A stretch of DNA of 64,000 nucleotides from Liriodendron chinense (GCA_003013855.2 ML058552.1:4197501-4261500), one strand, 5' to 3'. Shown: positions 11,690-23,450, counted from the stretch's first letter. The notes: a model not told the origin generated them from the sequence alone. Numbers and translations: made by a program.

Positions 11690-12245
11690 TTTTATGTTAT
11701 CGTCGCATAACAATTAAACTGAAGGATGATTTTATAGGATTGGCATTAGACTAGCCGTGCTTTTTGGGACTGAATGTTAGATAGTCAAGGAACAACATAT
11801 TTGTAGGATGAGTTTAGCCGAAATGAGGATGTTGAGATGGATAAATAGCAAGGAAGGGTAGATTGGAAATGAATGCATGTGAGGGAACTTAGGTGTAGCA
11901 CCCCCAGTTAATAAGATGATAGAAAGTAGACTTGGATGGTTTGGCCATGTGCAATGGTGCCCAACAACTGCATTGGTTAGAAGGAATGAGTTGGTTCAAG
12001 TTGGAGATTCTAAAAGGGCAAGGGGAAGGCCCAAAAGGACGTGAGTGGAGATAGTAAGAAAAGATTCTTAAGATTTAACTGAAGATATGATCAGTGATAG
12101 AGTGCAATGGTGGAATGCTAGTGGGTGGAGAGAGAAAACATTTGATGGCCTATGGTTTAACTATGGTCCTTGGTAGATAGGAATGTCCGAACAACATTCA
12201 TGTAGCTGACTCAGTTTAGACAACACTCAAATGATGATGAAGATG
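11690..12245 (+). pseudogene. RTE-clade LINE, 3' fragment
   Basis: Frameshifted plus-strand coding sequence shows the C-terminal signature of plant RTE LINEs: GTEC, RMSLAEMRMLRW, VAPPVNKMIESRLGWFGHVQ, LVRRNELVQV and RARGRPKRTW. In intact elements this follows the RT domain. The fragment ends in a GATGATGATG-like stretch near 12230-12245; RTE elements often end in short repeats instead of poly(A). It is 5' truncated and dead (several stops). Confidence 0.82.
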
Positions 12246-13024
12246 AAATTGAATGCAACCTCTATCCAATTCAGGAATGAAGCTTCATATGCAAGTCAGG
12301 ATCTAATAAAGAACCAATCATCCTACATGCAAGGTACCATACCATGTTTCCTGTCAGCATGCCACCATGAAGATCCTCTGGCACAAAAATCAGGCCGGTC
12401 TGCTCCTCAGGTGGGCCACACCGTTGGAATCAATGGACGGTCATCGATCTGACTCATTGTATTGGTGTGGCCCAGCTAGTGATCTGATCAACTTGATTTT
12501 TGAGACAGATGATCATGATGTTGGGGCCTATATTTTCATGGTATTGATTTTCCTAACAAGTGGCATGTTGGTAGGAAAGATGTTAAAGTAGCACAAGTTG
12601 GGGTGCCGTTGCCTGTTGGTGATAGTTCTCAATCCAATAATGATATGTTAAAAGGAAAAAGTTGGAAGCTGGTTGGTAATACCCCCTCCAATTGAGAAAG
12701 AACAATTTCAGAATTTGACATAGTTATGAAACATCTTTGATTGCAAGCCTTTGTGACCCAAAAATGTTGGTGGTGCTTTTCCACTGAAATTATTATATCC
12801 ATGGTTGGGTTGGAACTTAAACACAAGGGAATTTGGTTTTGTCTGTAAAAGGGGGTCCTGAACTGTACAATAAAGACCGTTCTACTAAGGTATTTGCATT
12901 GAGTTGTGACTTGGCTACATTGGACAGCATTTCAAAAAAATCTGTCACTTGGGGCTTATAAACTGATAGGTATAGAAATGATTTAGATATGAAATTTTCA
13001 GTAAACATGATTGAGTGTTTTGGT
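12246..13024. other. Unassigned repeat-like DNA
   Basis: Around 12395-12475 the phrases GGTGGGCCACACC and AATGGACGGTC are typical of the MITE arms at 16.5-18.7 kb, so a MITE remnant is likely. The remainder (12500-13024) has no recognisable gene. Confidence 0.4.
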
Positions 13025-13032
13025 GTTAGAAC

Positions 13033-14129
13033 TAGGGCTGTACATCGAGCCGAGTCGAGTCGAGGTGGGCCAAGCTTGGCTTGACTCGTTTGTGCTCTCC
13101 TCGAGTTCGAGCTCGAGCTCACCCTCGAGCTTACCATTGGAGCTTGCCTTGTTTGCTAAAACTTTCGAGGCGAGCTCGAGGCGAGCTAGTGGATCGAGTC
13201 GAGGCGAGCTTACCTCGAGTCGAGTCGAGGTTGCTCCCACCTCAATTTATTATATTTTTTACTACAAAATACAAATTAAAAGTCAACAACATTAAGTTCA
13301 AGAAGTCATAGATATATTGGGAGAATAGTATTTCTACAGGTGGGACCCCACCATTAAAATGACTTAGCTCTAATAGGTTTTTTCTTTGGCCAGGTCACAC
13401 ATTCATTGAATGCAGACCACTAGTAATATTTTCCGAACCATAATTAACACAGTACATGCATAGCTCACCACATGAATGGACTGCCCTGATTTTTGTGTGG
13501 ACCATCTTCATGATGAGGCTCAGCAGATTCATGGATCAGATGCACCACCTCCCTTCGTAAAATTGCAATCAATAACTGCATATGTTATTTGGTCTTACCA
13601 TAGCCCTGTTTTGTAGATATGTATGGTGTGTGGTCTCACTGTAGCACTTGTGTTTGCGTAGCTTGTAAAGCACACAACCACTGTGTGCTCACCATGTTTT
13701 GTACTTGAAATTACTCAATCCATCATATATGCTCAACAAGGAATGTTCTTACCTGAACAAAATAGTAGGATTAAGAAACCCCCCCAACGTGTGAGGGTTT
13801 TATATGTCCTAAGCTTGGACCCCAATGTGTGTGGGGGGAGGGGGGAGAAAGAACCAAGAAATAAGAAGATTAGGGTTTTTTTTTTTATAACAAATATCTA
13901 TACGAAACGAGTCGAGCTCGAGCTCGAGCCGAGTCGAGCTTGAACGAGTCGAGTTTCGAGACGAGTTGAATCGAGTGACCCAATGGTTGAACTTGACTCG
14001 ATTTCTGACTCGAGCTCCTAAATGAAGCTTGGCTTGACTTGTTCTATTGAGTCGAGTCGAGCCGAGGCGAGCTTTTTCGAGTCGAGTCGATCGAGTTTCT
14101 CGAGCTGACTCGGCTCATGACCAGCCCTA
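13033..14129. mobile_element. hAT-type non-autonomous element built of CGAGTCGAG repeats
   Basis: Flanked by a perfect 8-bp duplication GTTAGAAC (13025-13032 and 14130-14137), the hAT size. Ends are TAGGGCTGTACATCGAGCC and, inverted, TAGGGCTGGTCATGAGCC. Both subterminal regions (about 13050-13230 and 13910-14110) are dense degenerate arrays of CGAGTCGAG/CGAGCTCGAG; the 700-bp centre is ordinary AT-rich DNA. Overlapping open frames on both strands arise from the arrays and are not genes. No transposase. Confidence 0.85.
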
Positions 14130-14486
14130 GTTAGAACTCTCTGAATTTATATAGGCTAATATATAGGCTAAATACCAGAAAATTTCATAATATTTGGTGC
14201 AACCAATCACCCTTACTTAGAAATAGGAAATATAGCCAACGGCCTGAATTGGGCAAAAAAGTATCCACGATGTTAGTCTTGTTTTGATTATTCTGATTTT
14301 TGTTTTGATTATCTATCTACAGTGGTCCACATTTGCAGAATTTCATTTGGATTTTGGTTGATAGGCACGTCTCTTTTGGCTAGCGTTTGCCTGCACAATC
14401 GAGTTCCGAAAGTTATCATTTTTAAAGAGGAAATGACAAATGAACATGGTTTCTTTTATTATTAATAATAACGTGAAAGTAGCCCC

Positions 14487-15590
14487 AATTTTTTTTTTTA
14501 GAAAAGCAAGAAAGAATAGACTCTTATTACTAATGCAGGGCAAAGCCATAAAGAAATACAAATAAAGGAGAAAGGACCAAACCCTAAAAAAAGAAAAAAA
14601 AAGGAGACCACACCTTGGGCTAGGGACAACCGCCCCACACCTTCGGCCAAGGAGAGAGAAAAGAAGAGAAGTAGAGGAAGAGCCCACAACCCGGGCTAGG
14701 GAGGGAAAGAAAAGAAGAGAAGCAGAGGAAGAGCTCACACCATGGGCTAGGGCGGGAAATCCACACACCAGGGCTAGGGTATGAAGAAAAAGAAAAGGAA
14801 AAATCAAATAAGGCAAGGTAATTGTCTACCAGGGATAATGCGATTGGGAGCATGCAAGGGAGCATTAGCTAACTTCAGAACAATAGTCTTATGGTGCCAT
14901 TTAATAGTACCAATACAACACCCAAGATGAGCTATCAAGGAGTGCGCCCAGTGAGCAAATAGACTCATTGCATGAGGATGAGCTCAGGTTGGATAAACTA
15001 GAAAGCACTTCCTTATCATGAACTTCAATAAGGGCAGATGAAATATAAGTGGAATCAAGTTTAGAGATGCCAAGAAAAATAGTTTAGAGGCTTTTATCTC
15101 TCAGTCCATGCATGTCTTTTGTCGAGATAACTCCCCAAATGGCTTTTGAGGAGGACAGGAAGCTAATGAGACCAATCTTAGACTCATCAATTTCGGAACA
15201 AGCTACGGTCCAGCAGGGTTCCATATCTCTTTGGTTGCAATTGAAGCACAGGAACCCTCACTCTGATGCACAATGTAAGAAGGTCCTAGGCTGTAGAGAT
15301 AGAGTCGGAGTGATGGCAACAATAGTTGGGCATAAGGTAAAGATGACTCCAGATCCCAAGTTGCTAATAACATGTCCGCGGACAATTTCTTTTGGGAGGG
15401 ATTTAGAATTGAAGATGTTGTTATTTTTTTTTTCTCTCCGAACTTTCCATGCTAGGGTCAAGAAACAAAGCCTACTCAGCAGCATAGATCCATCATTCAG
15501 GGGATCTCGCAATGTAGATGCCTTGGTCCAAGAATCAAATCGGTCTACTGAGCAGCTAAACGAATGTAGGTTTGAAGAAAACTTGCTTTA
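14487..15590 (-). pseudogene. Probable LINE 3'-end relic
   Basis: The minus strand starts with broken coding sequence containing LAWKVRREKKNNNIFNSKSL, like the W---RE-NNRIF motif near the end of plant LINE ORF2, and finishes at a run of T on the plus strand (14490-14500) that looks like a poly(A) tail. Between them several frames are open in pieces only. The identification rests on the WK-R-E--N-IF motif and the tail, so this is tentative; a processed copy of some other transcript is possible. Confidence 0.4.
14630..14790. repeat. Short minisatellite, ~60-bp unit, 2-3 copies
   Basis: Units contain AGAAAAGAAGAGAAG(T/C)AGAGG, then AAGAGC(C/T)CACA and GGGCTAGGG. Copies start near 14650 and 14705, with a partial one to 14785. 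The long hydrophobic open frames on the opposite strand come from this composition. Confidence 0.5.
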
Positions 15591-16019
15591 GTCATTCTCC
15601 ACCAATGCCGGACCTCTGTAGTCATATGTAAAGGGTGCATATGGACGGACGGTGTGGATAAAACACATGCATCAACGTGAGGCCTATAGATGTGGTGGAT
15701 TTTGAAATCCATTAGAAATTTCGTTGCATCTCCTATTGGGATTAGAAAGTCAAGTAATTGGATTAATTCAATCATTTTCACCCATTTCAAATGCTGGATA
15801 GAATTTATATCCCACCAAATGCAATTTCGTACCTTAATTCTGCTAATCAAACGCACCCATCAACCCAAAGTTGGATCCACCTAGTGGATGGTTCGGATAT
15901 TACATCCATATGCCACCTTGGCACATGTGGTGGTATGTAGTAGATGGTGTCCCTTGCCACTAGTGTTGGCTAAGCAAGGCCTTTATAATACCATAGTAAA
16001 TGTATTCATCTCATGCAAG
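15591..16019. other. Unassigned DNA
   Basis: Contains phrases seen in plant MITEs (for instance around 15650 and 15890) but no pair of ends or target duplication that I could match. No coding signal. Confidence 0.4.
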
Positions 16020-16028
16020 CAAATGATA

Positions 16029-16338
16029 TAGGGACTGTTTGGATGTAGGAGATAAAAGCAAGTTTATCATTTTGAAAATTTATTAATTGCCATCTCCATG
16101 AAATTGGAAACTCATTATTAGCAAATTGTTGTCTGAGGTTCTACTTATCAAAATCATAGTTTTCTAGATTTGTTGTTTGGTTGGGCCTAATAATTTTTTC
16201 ATTTTAAGAGAACGGTTCAAATCCTTTTAATTTAGTGAATTTAGCAGTTAAGGTTAACACATTAATTACATAATTCATGAGTTTGACAATTAAAAATTTA
16301 TCAAATTCGTGAATTTAGAGCCCATCCAAACAAGCCCA
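16029..16338. mobile_element. MITE, ~310 bp, hAT-like
   Basis: Inverted ends TAGGGACTGTTTGGATG and, from the right, TGGGCTTGTTTGGATG. CAAATGATA is present directly on both sides (16020-16028 and 16339-16347), an 8-9 bp target duplication. Interior AT-rich, no ORF. Confidence 0.78.
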
Positions 16339-16470
16339 CAAATGATAAAAATCAAACGAAACTATGTTGATGGATAGTGAAATTACCGTCAATAGAGCTT
16401 GTTAAGGGGAGCGTGTCATGTATGTACGGGGACGCAGATGAGGTGTGAGGCCCTCATGACCATTGCCAAT

Positions 16471-17020
16471 GGTGTGGTGATGTGGCAAGATGTGATTGGT
16501 GGTCATATAGAGTGGGCCGTATGCGAATTGCCTGTAAGTTCCTGTGGTCGGAAGCTGTGTGGGCCCCCCAGAAATTCTCGTGATAAATCCATTCTGTCCA
16601 TCAGTTTCTAAACATCACAATATAACAGGAAATCAAAAATCAGATCCATAACTCAGGTGGGCCACACCATAGAAACAGTGAGAACGGGAACATCCACCGT
16701 TGAAACCTTCCTGGAGCCGACCATGATATTTATATGCCATCCAAACCGTTCATAGGTTTATTAGCACTCAGATAAGCTGTAGGAACAAGTATCATCCTGA
16801 TAAAAAAACTGCTGTGGCCCCCACAGTTTCTAATGGTAGGCGTTCAATCCTCGCTATTTCGTATGGTGTGGCCCACCTGAAGTTTCGATTCCTGTCTTAT
16901 TGTGATCTTGAGAAACTGATGGACGGAGTGGATTTCGGCATCTCTGTGGGCTCCACTTCGACTGTTGACGGCCCCACCAATCAAATCTCGCTACGTCACC
17001 ACACGACCCTCATAGAGCGA
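16471..17020. mobile_element. Long-TIR MITE
   Basis: The two halves are inverted: the left arm has GGTGATGTGGCAAGATGTGA and the right arm its degenerate complement near 16975-17010; inner arms pair around 16590-16615 and 16905-16930 (CAGTTTCT/AGAAACTGATGGACGGAG). The interior holds AGGTGGGCCACACC and CCACCGTTGAAA phrases shared with the two elements downstream. Ends approximate. Confidence 0.55.
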
Positions 17021-17619
17021 TGAACTCCTGACCATCCAATCCGCGTAGGTTTGTACAGCATCCCAGCTGCCAATGAAGATGGGGTCCACCAGTTCAGATG
17101 ATGCATACTCGTGGCATGGGGTGGACCCTTGGTGGGCCAGGTGACATAGAGAGAGATTTTGAGAGATCTAAGAGGCTTTTTCCTGCCACGTGTCACCATG
17201 ACTGTGGTTCGGAGGGTTTTGGTGGTTCATCTGGTACACGCAACCACAGGCATGCGATCTCAAGCATCTAGACGGTCTATTCATCGTGAGGGTGCAAATA
17301 GAAACCATTCCTCATCTTTGTTTGTTAACCGTTGATTCTTACTGTACTAATGTGACCCACTTGATGAGTAGACTGGTTTGAATTTTGTGCCAGGTCATCT
17401 TCATTGTAGCCTCCACGTTGTGAATGGCCTAGATACTACACAAGTGTGCCACGTTGGCACATCTACCGTAAATCGCCTCTTCAGTTTAGCCACGCGCGAG
17501 TCGCCTTACCAATTCTTGGCCAAAAGCGAACGTGCTAGCGAATGACGTGAGTCGATCAACATTATTTTATTCATGATCGGATGGATGGGCCCAATTACTG
17601 TTTCCATATGCTACACGGA
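17021..17619. other. Unassigned DNA between MITEs
   Basis: No ORF or element ends that I can pair; GGTGGACCCTTGGTGGGCC-like phrases suggest older MITE debris. Confidence 0.4.
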
Positions 17620-18128
17620 AGTGTATTGCGTAGCGTACTGATTAAACTCTGTGGGGCCCACTGTGATTTAGGTATTTTATCCACTCCGTCCATCCATCTT
17701 CACAGATAATTTTAGGGCTGGAGCTAAAAAATGAAGCATATTGAAAGCTTAAGTGGACCATACCATAGGAAAAGTGTGAACTGAATGTCTACAGTTGAAA
17801 TTTTTTTGGGGGCCGCATAAGTTTTGGATCAAGCTGATATTTGTGTTTTCCCTTCATCCATGTCTATGTTATCTTATGAACGGTTTGAATGACAAATAAA
17901 CATCATTGTGTGCCCTAAGAAGGTTTCAACGGTGGGAGTCATTATTCCCACTGTTTCTTATGGTGTAGTCCACTTGAGGTTTGGATATGCTTCGATGTTG
18001 AACTCAACTCCTAAAATGAGCTGGAAAAACGGATGGACGGAGTGGATAAACCAGATACATTCATGGTGGGCCCAACAGAGTTTACTCAGTACGATAAGAG
18101 CGTACTGAGTAACTCAGTACGCAATTCG
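17620..18128. mobile_element. Long-TIR MITE with GCGTACTG ends
   Basis: Left arm (ATTGCGTAGCGTACTG, AAACTCTGTGGGGCCCAC, TTTATCCACTCCGTCCATCC) and right arm (its complement, ending GTACGCAAT) extend over roughly 90-100 bp each. The interior is the same CCCTTGAAAC/GTTGAAA class as in neighbours. No ORF. Confidence 0.7.
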
Positions 18129-18208
18129 ATTCCACGACATACGAAGACCAAAAATCATCAGCCGTCCAATTGATGGCGAGAAAATAACCACACAGAATAG
18201 GGTTCAGA

Positions 18209-18725
18209 ATTTGCGTAGTGTAGCCAACAACACAGACGTGGGTACTGTGTGCTGCTGCAAAAAGCTCTGTGGGCTGTATGTGTTATATAGGCCGTCCATC
18301 CATCTTGCCATCTTATTTTAATCATGTGATAAAAAAATGAGGCAGATCCAAATCTCAGGTGGACCACACCACAGGAAACGTTGGTGATTGAACTGCCACC
18401 ATTAAAATCTTCCAACCCCACTATAATATTTATTTGCCATCCAAGCTGTTGATTAGCTCACACATAGAAGGAAAACACAAATATCAGCTTGATCCAAAAC
18501 TTTTCTAGCTCAGGAGCTTTTATTGGTATACGTTCAATCACTACTGTTTCCTATGGTGTGGTCCACCTGAGATTCGTATCTGCCTTGTTTTTGAACTCAA
18601 GTCATAAAATGAGCTGAAAAATCAATGGACGGTGTGGATAAAACACATACATCATAGTCGGCACCACATGGTTTTTTCAGCATCACGCGGTACGAACCTC
18701 GGTCTTTGTGCTACACTACGCAATC
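18209..18725. mobile_element. Long-TIR MITE, related to the previous one
   Basis: Ends TTGCGTAGTGTAGC and GCTACACTACGCAA are perfect inverted copies. Subterminal GGCCGTCCATCCATCTTG pairs with the AATGGACGGTGTGGATAAAA arm. Flanks TCAGAAT / TCTGAAT may be a degraded target duplication. Confidence 0.7.
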
Positions 18726-18784
18726 TGAATCGCGAAAGTCACCAATCAGACAGCTATCATTTCCATTTCCCATAATTCCGAAAA

Positions 18785-19030
18785 ACATAGTTCTAAAACT
18801 CGATGACCAGGCTCAAAACTGGTCGGACTCAACTCGACTCAACTAGATTTCCAGTGTGAGTCCCGTCCGCTGAGTCAGTTGGTCAAGTGTTTTCTTCTTC
18901 ATCTTCTTCAAAAGAAAATCTGCATACCGAATTGAGTCAAATGTCAAGTAAAGACTCCATCGAGTCATTGAGTTGACCTGACCCAGCTAGATATAGAGTC
19001 GAGTCGAGTTACTGAGTTATTAAAACTGTG
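18785..19030. mobile_element. Small MITE-like element of GAGTCAAGT/ACTCGACT words
   Basis: Left ATAGTTCTAAAACTCGATGA and right ACTGAGTTATTAAAACTGTG are inverted imperfect copies; the interior is rich in GACTCAAC/GAGTCGAG words. No ORF, no clear target duplication. Confidence 0.45.
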
Positions 19031-19365
19031 ATGCTGACAAATTGTCCATCCATGTGGTGGGGCACGGCGCACGGCGCACCAAGTCATGGTGCAACATGAC
19101 TCGATTCAAAATAGATATGGACATGATTTGAGGTGTTGATGGGTGGGTAGCACACTCGGATAAGGACATCCCCACCGAATGATTATGATTGCATTGAATA
19201 ATTTTCCACGATTGGTACCACCAATCAAGATCCAAAAGGCGACAACAGAAGTGTTGTGAGACTGAGAGTCGCTATGGTGGTATGTTCTTCCTAACATTTT
19301 ATTTATTTATTTTTTATTTTTTTGGGATTTTCTTTATGTATTTCAAGTATATTGCAATGGGGTTG

Positions 19366-19457
19366 CGGCTCCATGACTTAGTCGTGGTGAGATCATGGGA
19401 TCGAGTGCCCATGTGGTGTGGGTGTGTGTCTTTATGGGTGTCAAAAAAGAAAAAAGA
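19366..19457 (+). mobile_element. SINE insertion, ~92 bp
   Basis: Body runs from CGGCTCCATGACTTAG to an A-rich tail (AAAAAAGAAAAAAGAG). A B-box-like GGGATCGAGTGCC is at 19398-19410. Flanked by a 19-bp target duplication (19347-19365 and 19458-19476, 17 of 19 identical, TTGCAATGG core). The related repeat copies at 20754 and 21871 show the uninterrupted target. Short for a SINE, so possibly 5' truncated. Confidence 0.72.
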
Positions 19458-20720
19458 GTATTTTGCAATGGAGTTGTTTATCTCCTTTATAGACTCCAAT
19501 CTATACTTCTAATATATAGTTGGATCTTCAGTGCCTTAGAGACAAACACTCCCCTCATGCTTTAAAAATACTTATTTACGTTAACCTTTGATTAATCCAA
19601 CCATTTGACAGTGAAAGCCGAATATAACATAAGGTTTTGCTCTCCCTATTTGTGGATTTATCCTTCATGTATGTAATTACTATTATGAGATTTTTTCATG
19701 CTCTTGTACATGTGTTAACCATAGCCCAGCAGGAACAGGCCTAGGCATTTCAACAGCAGGTCTCAGGGTTCAAGTGCTAAAGGAGACACACTAACTCACT
19801 AGTGGGTAGGTGCATTGTGTGACTAACCAAGTGGGTGCGTTGCCCAGCTAACAGGGTGGGTGCGTTGCATGACTAACTAAACAAAAAAAAAAAAAAAAAA
19901 AAAAAAAACCATAGCCTCTCTTTTTCATTTTTTTTTCACCGACTTCTTGTTCTTAAGACTTGTTAGTCATATGTGCTTTGCAAACAATTCCGCACTTATA
20001 GCTGTTGTCAATGGATCAATAATCATATTACCTAAAGGCACATAGCTTACAATTACTTTCCCCCTCTCAACAATATATTTTAGGGATTTATATAGAGAAT
20101 TCCTAATTAGTGCTTTTTGGCAAGGAAAATTATTAAAATATCCTCATTATTATTTTCCTTAAAAGTGTTAGAGTTGGTGCATTGTTGGGCTCACATAACG
20201 TGTGTATTACATCCAAGTTATCCAACTGATGCATCTTACAACTATGATCATGTAAACAAAAATTAGCGCAACCAACTATAAGGTGGGTGACACCATAGAG
20301 AACAATATACATCGCTTGATGCTGTTCAAAATTTATATATGGCCTACTTAACGATTAGATTGGCTTGATTATGAGTCTAGAAGTACATCATAGTGGGATG
20401 AACATGTTGGATGGGTTGGATGTCATTCACACACTATGGCACAATGCTAGGTTTTATCACTTTCTTTTGGAAAAATAATAGTGTGGGCATCTTAGTTTTT
20501 TCACTGGCCTAGAAGCACTCAACTTTGCAGTAGAAACCCTATATTATATATAATGATAGTGTACTACTATTATCTAAAACATGCACTTGCAGAATCACAC
20601 CGATACTTTTGACTTGAGTTTAGTTTTAACCGGCCTGCTTTAATCAAGCATGTTTACCCTATCTAAATTGCACCCACTTCCATTTGAGAATTTTACAAAT
20701 AACTCTCTAATTAATGTAAA
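19458..20720. repeat. 1.1-1.3 kb direct repeat, copy A
   Basis: Starts with TTGCAATGGAGTTGTTTATC, followed by a TTGGATCTTCA and AGACAAACACTCCCCTC landmark, and ends near AACTCTCTAATTAATGTAA. Non-coding. It carries the SINE at 19727-19906 and is therefore longer than copy B. Confidence 0.8.
19727..19906 (+). mobile_element. SINE insertion, ~180 bp with 24-A tail
   Basis: Flanked by a perfect 10-bp duplication AACCATAGCC (19717-19726 and 19907-19916). B-box-like GGGTTCAAGTGC at 19766-19777; an A-box-like TAGCCCAGCAGG at 19722-19733 overlaps the target copy and may be partly fortuitous. Internally GTGGGTAGGTGCATTG and two GTGGGTGCGTTGC segments form a small tandem repeat. Copies B and C of the surrounding repeat lack the insertion. 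Confidence 0.85.
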
Positions 20721-20750
20721 ATTTACTAATAACTCTTTAGATTTTCCAAG

Positions 20751-21869
20751 TATCTTGCAATGGGGTTGTTTATCTTCTTGATACACTCCCATCTATATTT
20801 CTAATGGTTGGATCTTCAATACCATAGAGACAAACACTCCCCTCATCCTTTGGAAATGCTAATCCACATTAGCCTTTTATTGAATGATTGAAAACTGATT
20901 TCAGAAGATAAATATTATGTTATAATATTAATAGTATTAAAACAAGGTTTAAAACATCTTGAATAACAAACTAATGTGGGGATTAACCAATTGTCCACAA
21001 AAAATGGTCAGAGGATCAGAGGGGTGTCATGGCCATTGATCCAACATTTCCCATTTGACATTGAAAGGCGAATATATCATAAGGTTTCACTTCCACTATT
21101 TGTAGATTTATCTTTCATATATTACGAGATTTTTCATGCCCTTGTGTGGATATGTAAATTATGGCTTCTCTTTTTCATTTTTTTTCGACTTCTCGTTCCC
21201 AAGTCTCATTAGGCTTATGTACTTTGCAAACAATTCCACAGTTATAGCTTTTGTCAATGGATCAATAATCATATTAATTAAAGGAAAGTAACTTAAAATT
21301 ACTTCCCCCTTCTGGACAATTATTTTAGGAGAAATCTTCCTCTGTAGACCTCAGTTTTGACCGACCATCCAAAATAAACCTCAACCTCAGTTTTGACCGA
21401 CCATCCAAAATTAACCTCCAAAAACTTTACTTTCCCATTTTAAACTTTAGTTGTACGGATGTATTTTTGGGACAAAAATACCCTTGTGGATTTTTATAGA
21501 GGGAAATATCTCTTATTTTAGGGATTTTTACAGAAAATTCTTATATAGTGTTTTTTGGCTAGTAAAATGACTAAAACACCCTCATTATTATTTTTCTTAA
21601 AAGTGTTACAGTATGTACATTATAGGGCTCACATGATGCGCATATGACATCCAAGCTATTCAATTGATGCATACCACAACTAGGATTGTATAAATAAAAA
21701 AAATGAGCGTAATCCAACTATAAGGCGGGTGACACCATAGAGAACAATCTATACAGCTCGATATCCTTTAAAATGTAGGTATGGCCTACGTAATGATTAG
21801 ATAGGCTTGATTATGAGTATATAAGTATATCATGGTGGGATGAGCATATTAGATGGATTAGATGTGGCG
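20751..21869. repeat. 1.1-1.3 kb direct repeat, copy B
   Basis: Same landmarks as copies A and C, from CTTGCAATGGGGTTGTTTAT on. Its right end is short: it breaks at GATGGATTAGATGT, where A and C continue for about 290 bp. It also has an extra segment at about 21330-21500 with a duplicated CAGTTTTGACCGACCATCC. No coding potential. Confidence 0.8.
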
Positions 21870-21870
21870 T

Positions 21871-23095
21871 CTTGCAATGGGGTTGTTTATCTCATTTCAA
21901 TCTATATTCCTAACGGTTAGATCTTCAATTCTTTAAAGACAAACACTCCCCTCTTGCTTTGGAAATGCTAATCCACATCATCCTTTAATTTAATGATTGA
22001 AAATTAATTTTAGTAAATAAATATTATGTTATAATATTAATAGTGTTAAAATAAGGTTTAAAAACATCTTGAATAACTAACTAACGTGGGCATTAATCAA
22101 TTGTCCACCATAAATGCTTAGTATTAAAAGGGCGTTATGGCCATTGATCTAACATTTTCAATTGACACCGAAAGACGAATATATCATAAGGTTTTGCTCC
22201 CATTATTTATAAATTTATCCTTTATGTATGAATTATTATTATGAGATTTTTCATGCTCTTGTGAATGTGTTAATCATGACTTCTCTTTTTCATTTTTTAC
22301 TCACCAACTTCTTGTCCCGAAGTCCCATTGGGCCCACTTGCTTTGCAAACAATTTCACACTTCTAGCTTTTGTCAATGGATTCATGATCATATTACCTAA
22401 AGGTAAGTAACTTACAATCACTTCCCTCTCTACAATATATTTTAGGTTTTTTTATAGAAAAATTCTACATAGTAATTTTTGGCTAGTAAAATGACTAAAA
22501 CCTTCATTATTATTTTCCTTAAAAGTATTAGATTCTGTACACTATAGGGCTCACATGGTGTGTGTATGGCATCCAACGTATCCAATTGATGCATCCCACA
22601 ACTATGATTATCTAAATAAAAAATGAGCGCAATCCAACTACAAGGTGGGTGACACTATAGAGAACAATCTACGCAGCTTGATACCATTCAAAATCTAAGT
22701 ATGGCTTACTTAACGATTAAATCAATTTGATAATGATTCTCTAAGTATGTCATGGTGGGATGAATATGTTGGATGGGTTGGATGTTATTAACCCACCATG
22801 TCACTTGCAATGCTAGGCTTTATCATTTTCTTTTCTGAAAATAGTAAGAGGGCATCTTAGTTATTTCACTTGCCTAAAAGCACTCAACTTTGCAGCAAAA
22901 ACCCTATATTATATATAATGATAGTGTACTACAATTATCTAACTCGTGCACTGTAGAATTGTGCTAGTAGTAATTTGACTTAAGACACATTTCATTTTCA
23001 CGATGATGAATGATCAGCCTACTTTATTCAAGCATGTTTACCCTATTTAAAATGCAACCACTTAAAAAAAAACTCTCTAATTAACATGGAATTTA
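21871..23095. repeat. 1.1-1.3 kb direct repeat, copy C
   Basis: Starts CTTGCAATGGGGTTGTTTAT, 1117 bp after copy B, and ends at AACTCTCTAATTAACATGG. Includes the ATATATAATGATAGTGTACT segment seen in copy A at about 20555. Non-coding; element class unknown. Confidence 0.8.
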
Positions 23096-23450
23096 CATTT
23101 TGGGACCTTTATGAAAAAGCTACCTCATTGATTAATATAATTCCACTACTTATTGTGATAGCCCATAGAGTAAATGGGTGGGTGGCTCAGGTGGACCCCA
23201 CTGTGATGTTTATGTGAAATCTATTCTGACTACCAGGTGAGTCACACAATGGTAGGTCAAAAGCTTAAAAATCAACTCAATCTGTGATTCAGGTGGACCA
23301 CATGATTGTAAATAGCGCACACGGCAATGCTCACCCTCCAAACTATTTCTGTAAGTATGGCCCACGTGAATCACAAACGAGTATGATTTATGGGATATAG
23401 GCCTAAATGTTTGTGTGAAATCTAATTATTGAAATGAATTTCATATAATT
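23096..23450. other. MITE-like debris
   Basis: Phrases such as CAGGTGGACCCCACTGTGAT are typical of plant MITEs, but I could not define ends. No gene. Confidence 0.4.

Noticed and set aside
13011..13311. Ser/Leu/Glu-rich open frames on both strands
   Set aside because: Produced by the CGAGTCGAG arrays of the hAT-type element.
14343..14865. Hydrophobic minus-strand ORFs as membrane proteins
   Set aside because: Composition effect of a purine-rich minisatellite and a T run; no conserved pattern.
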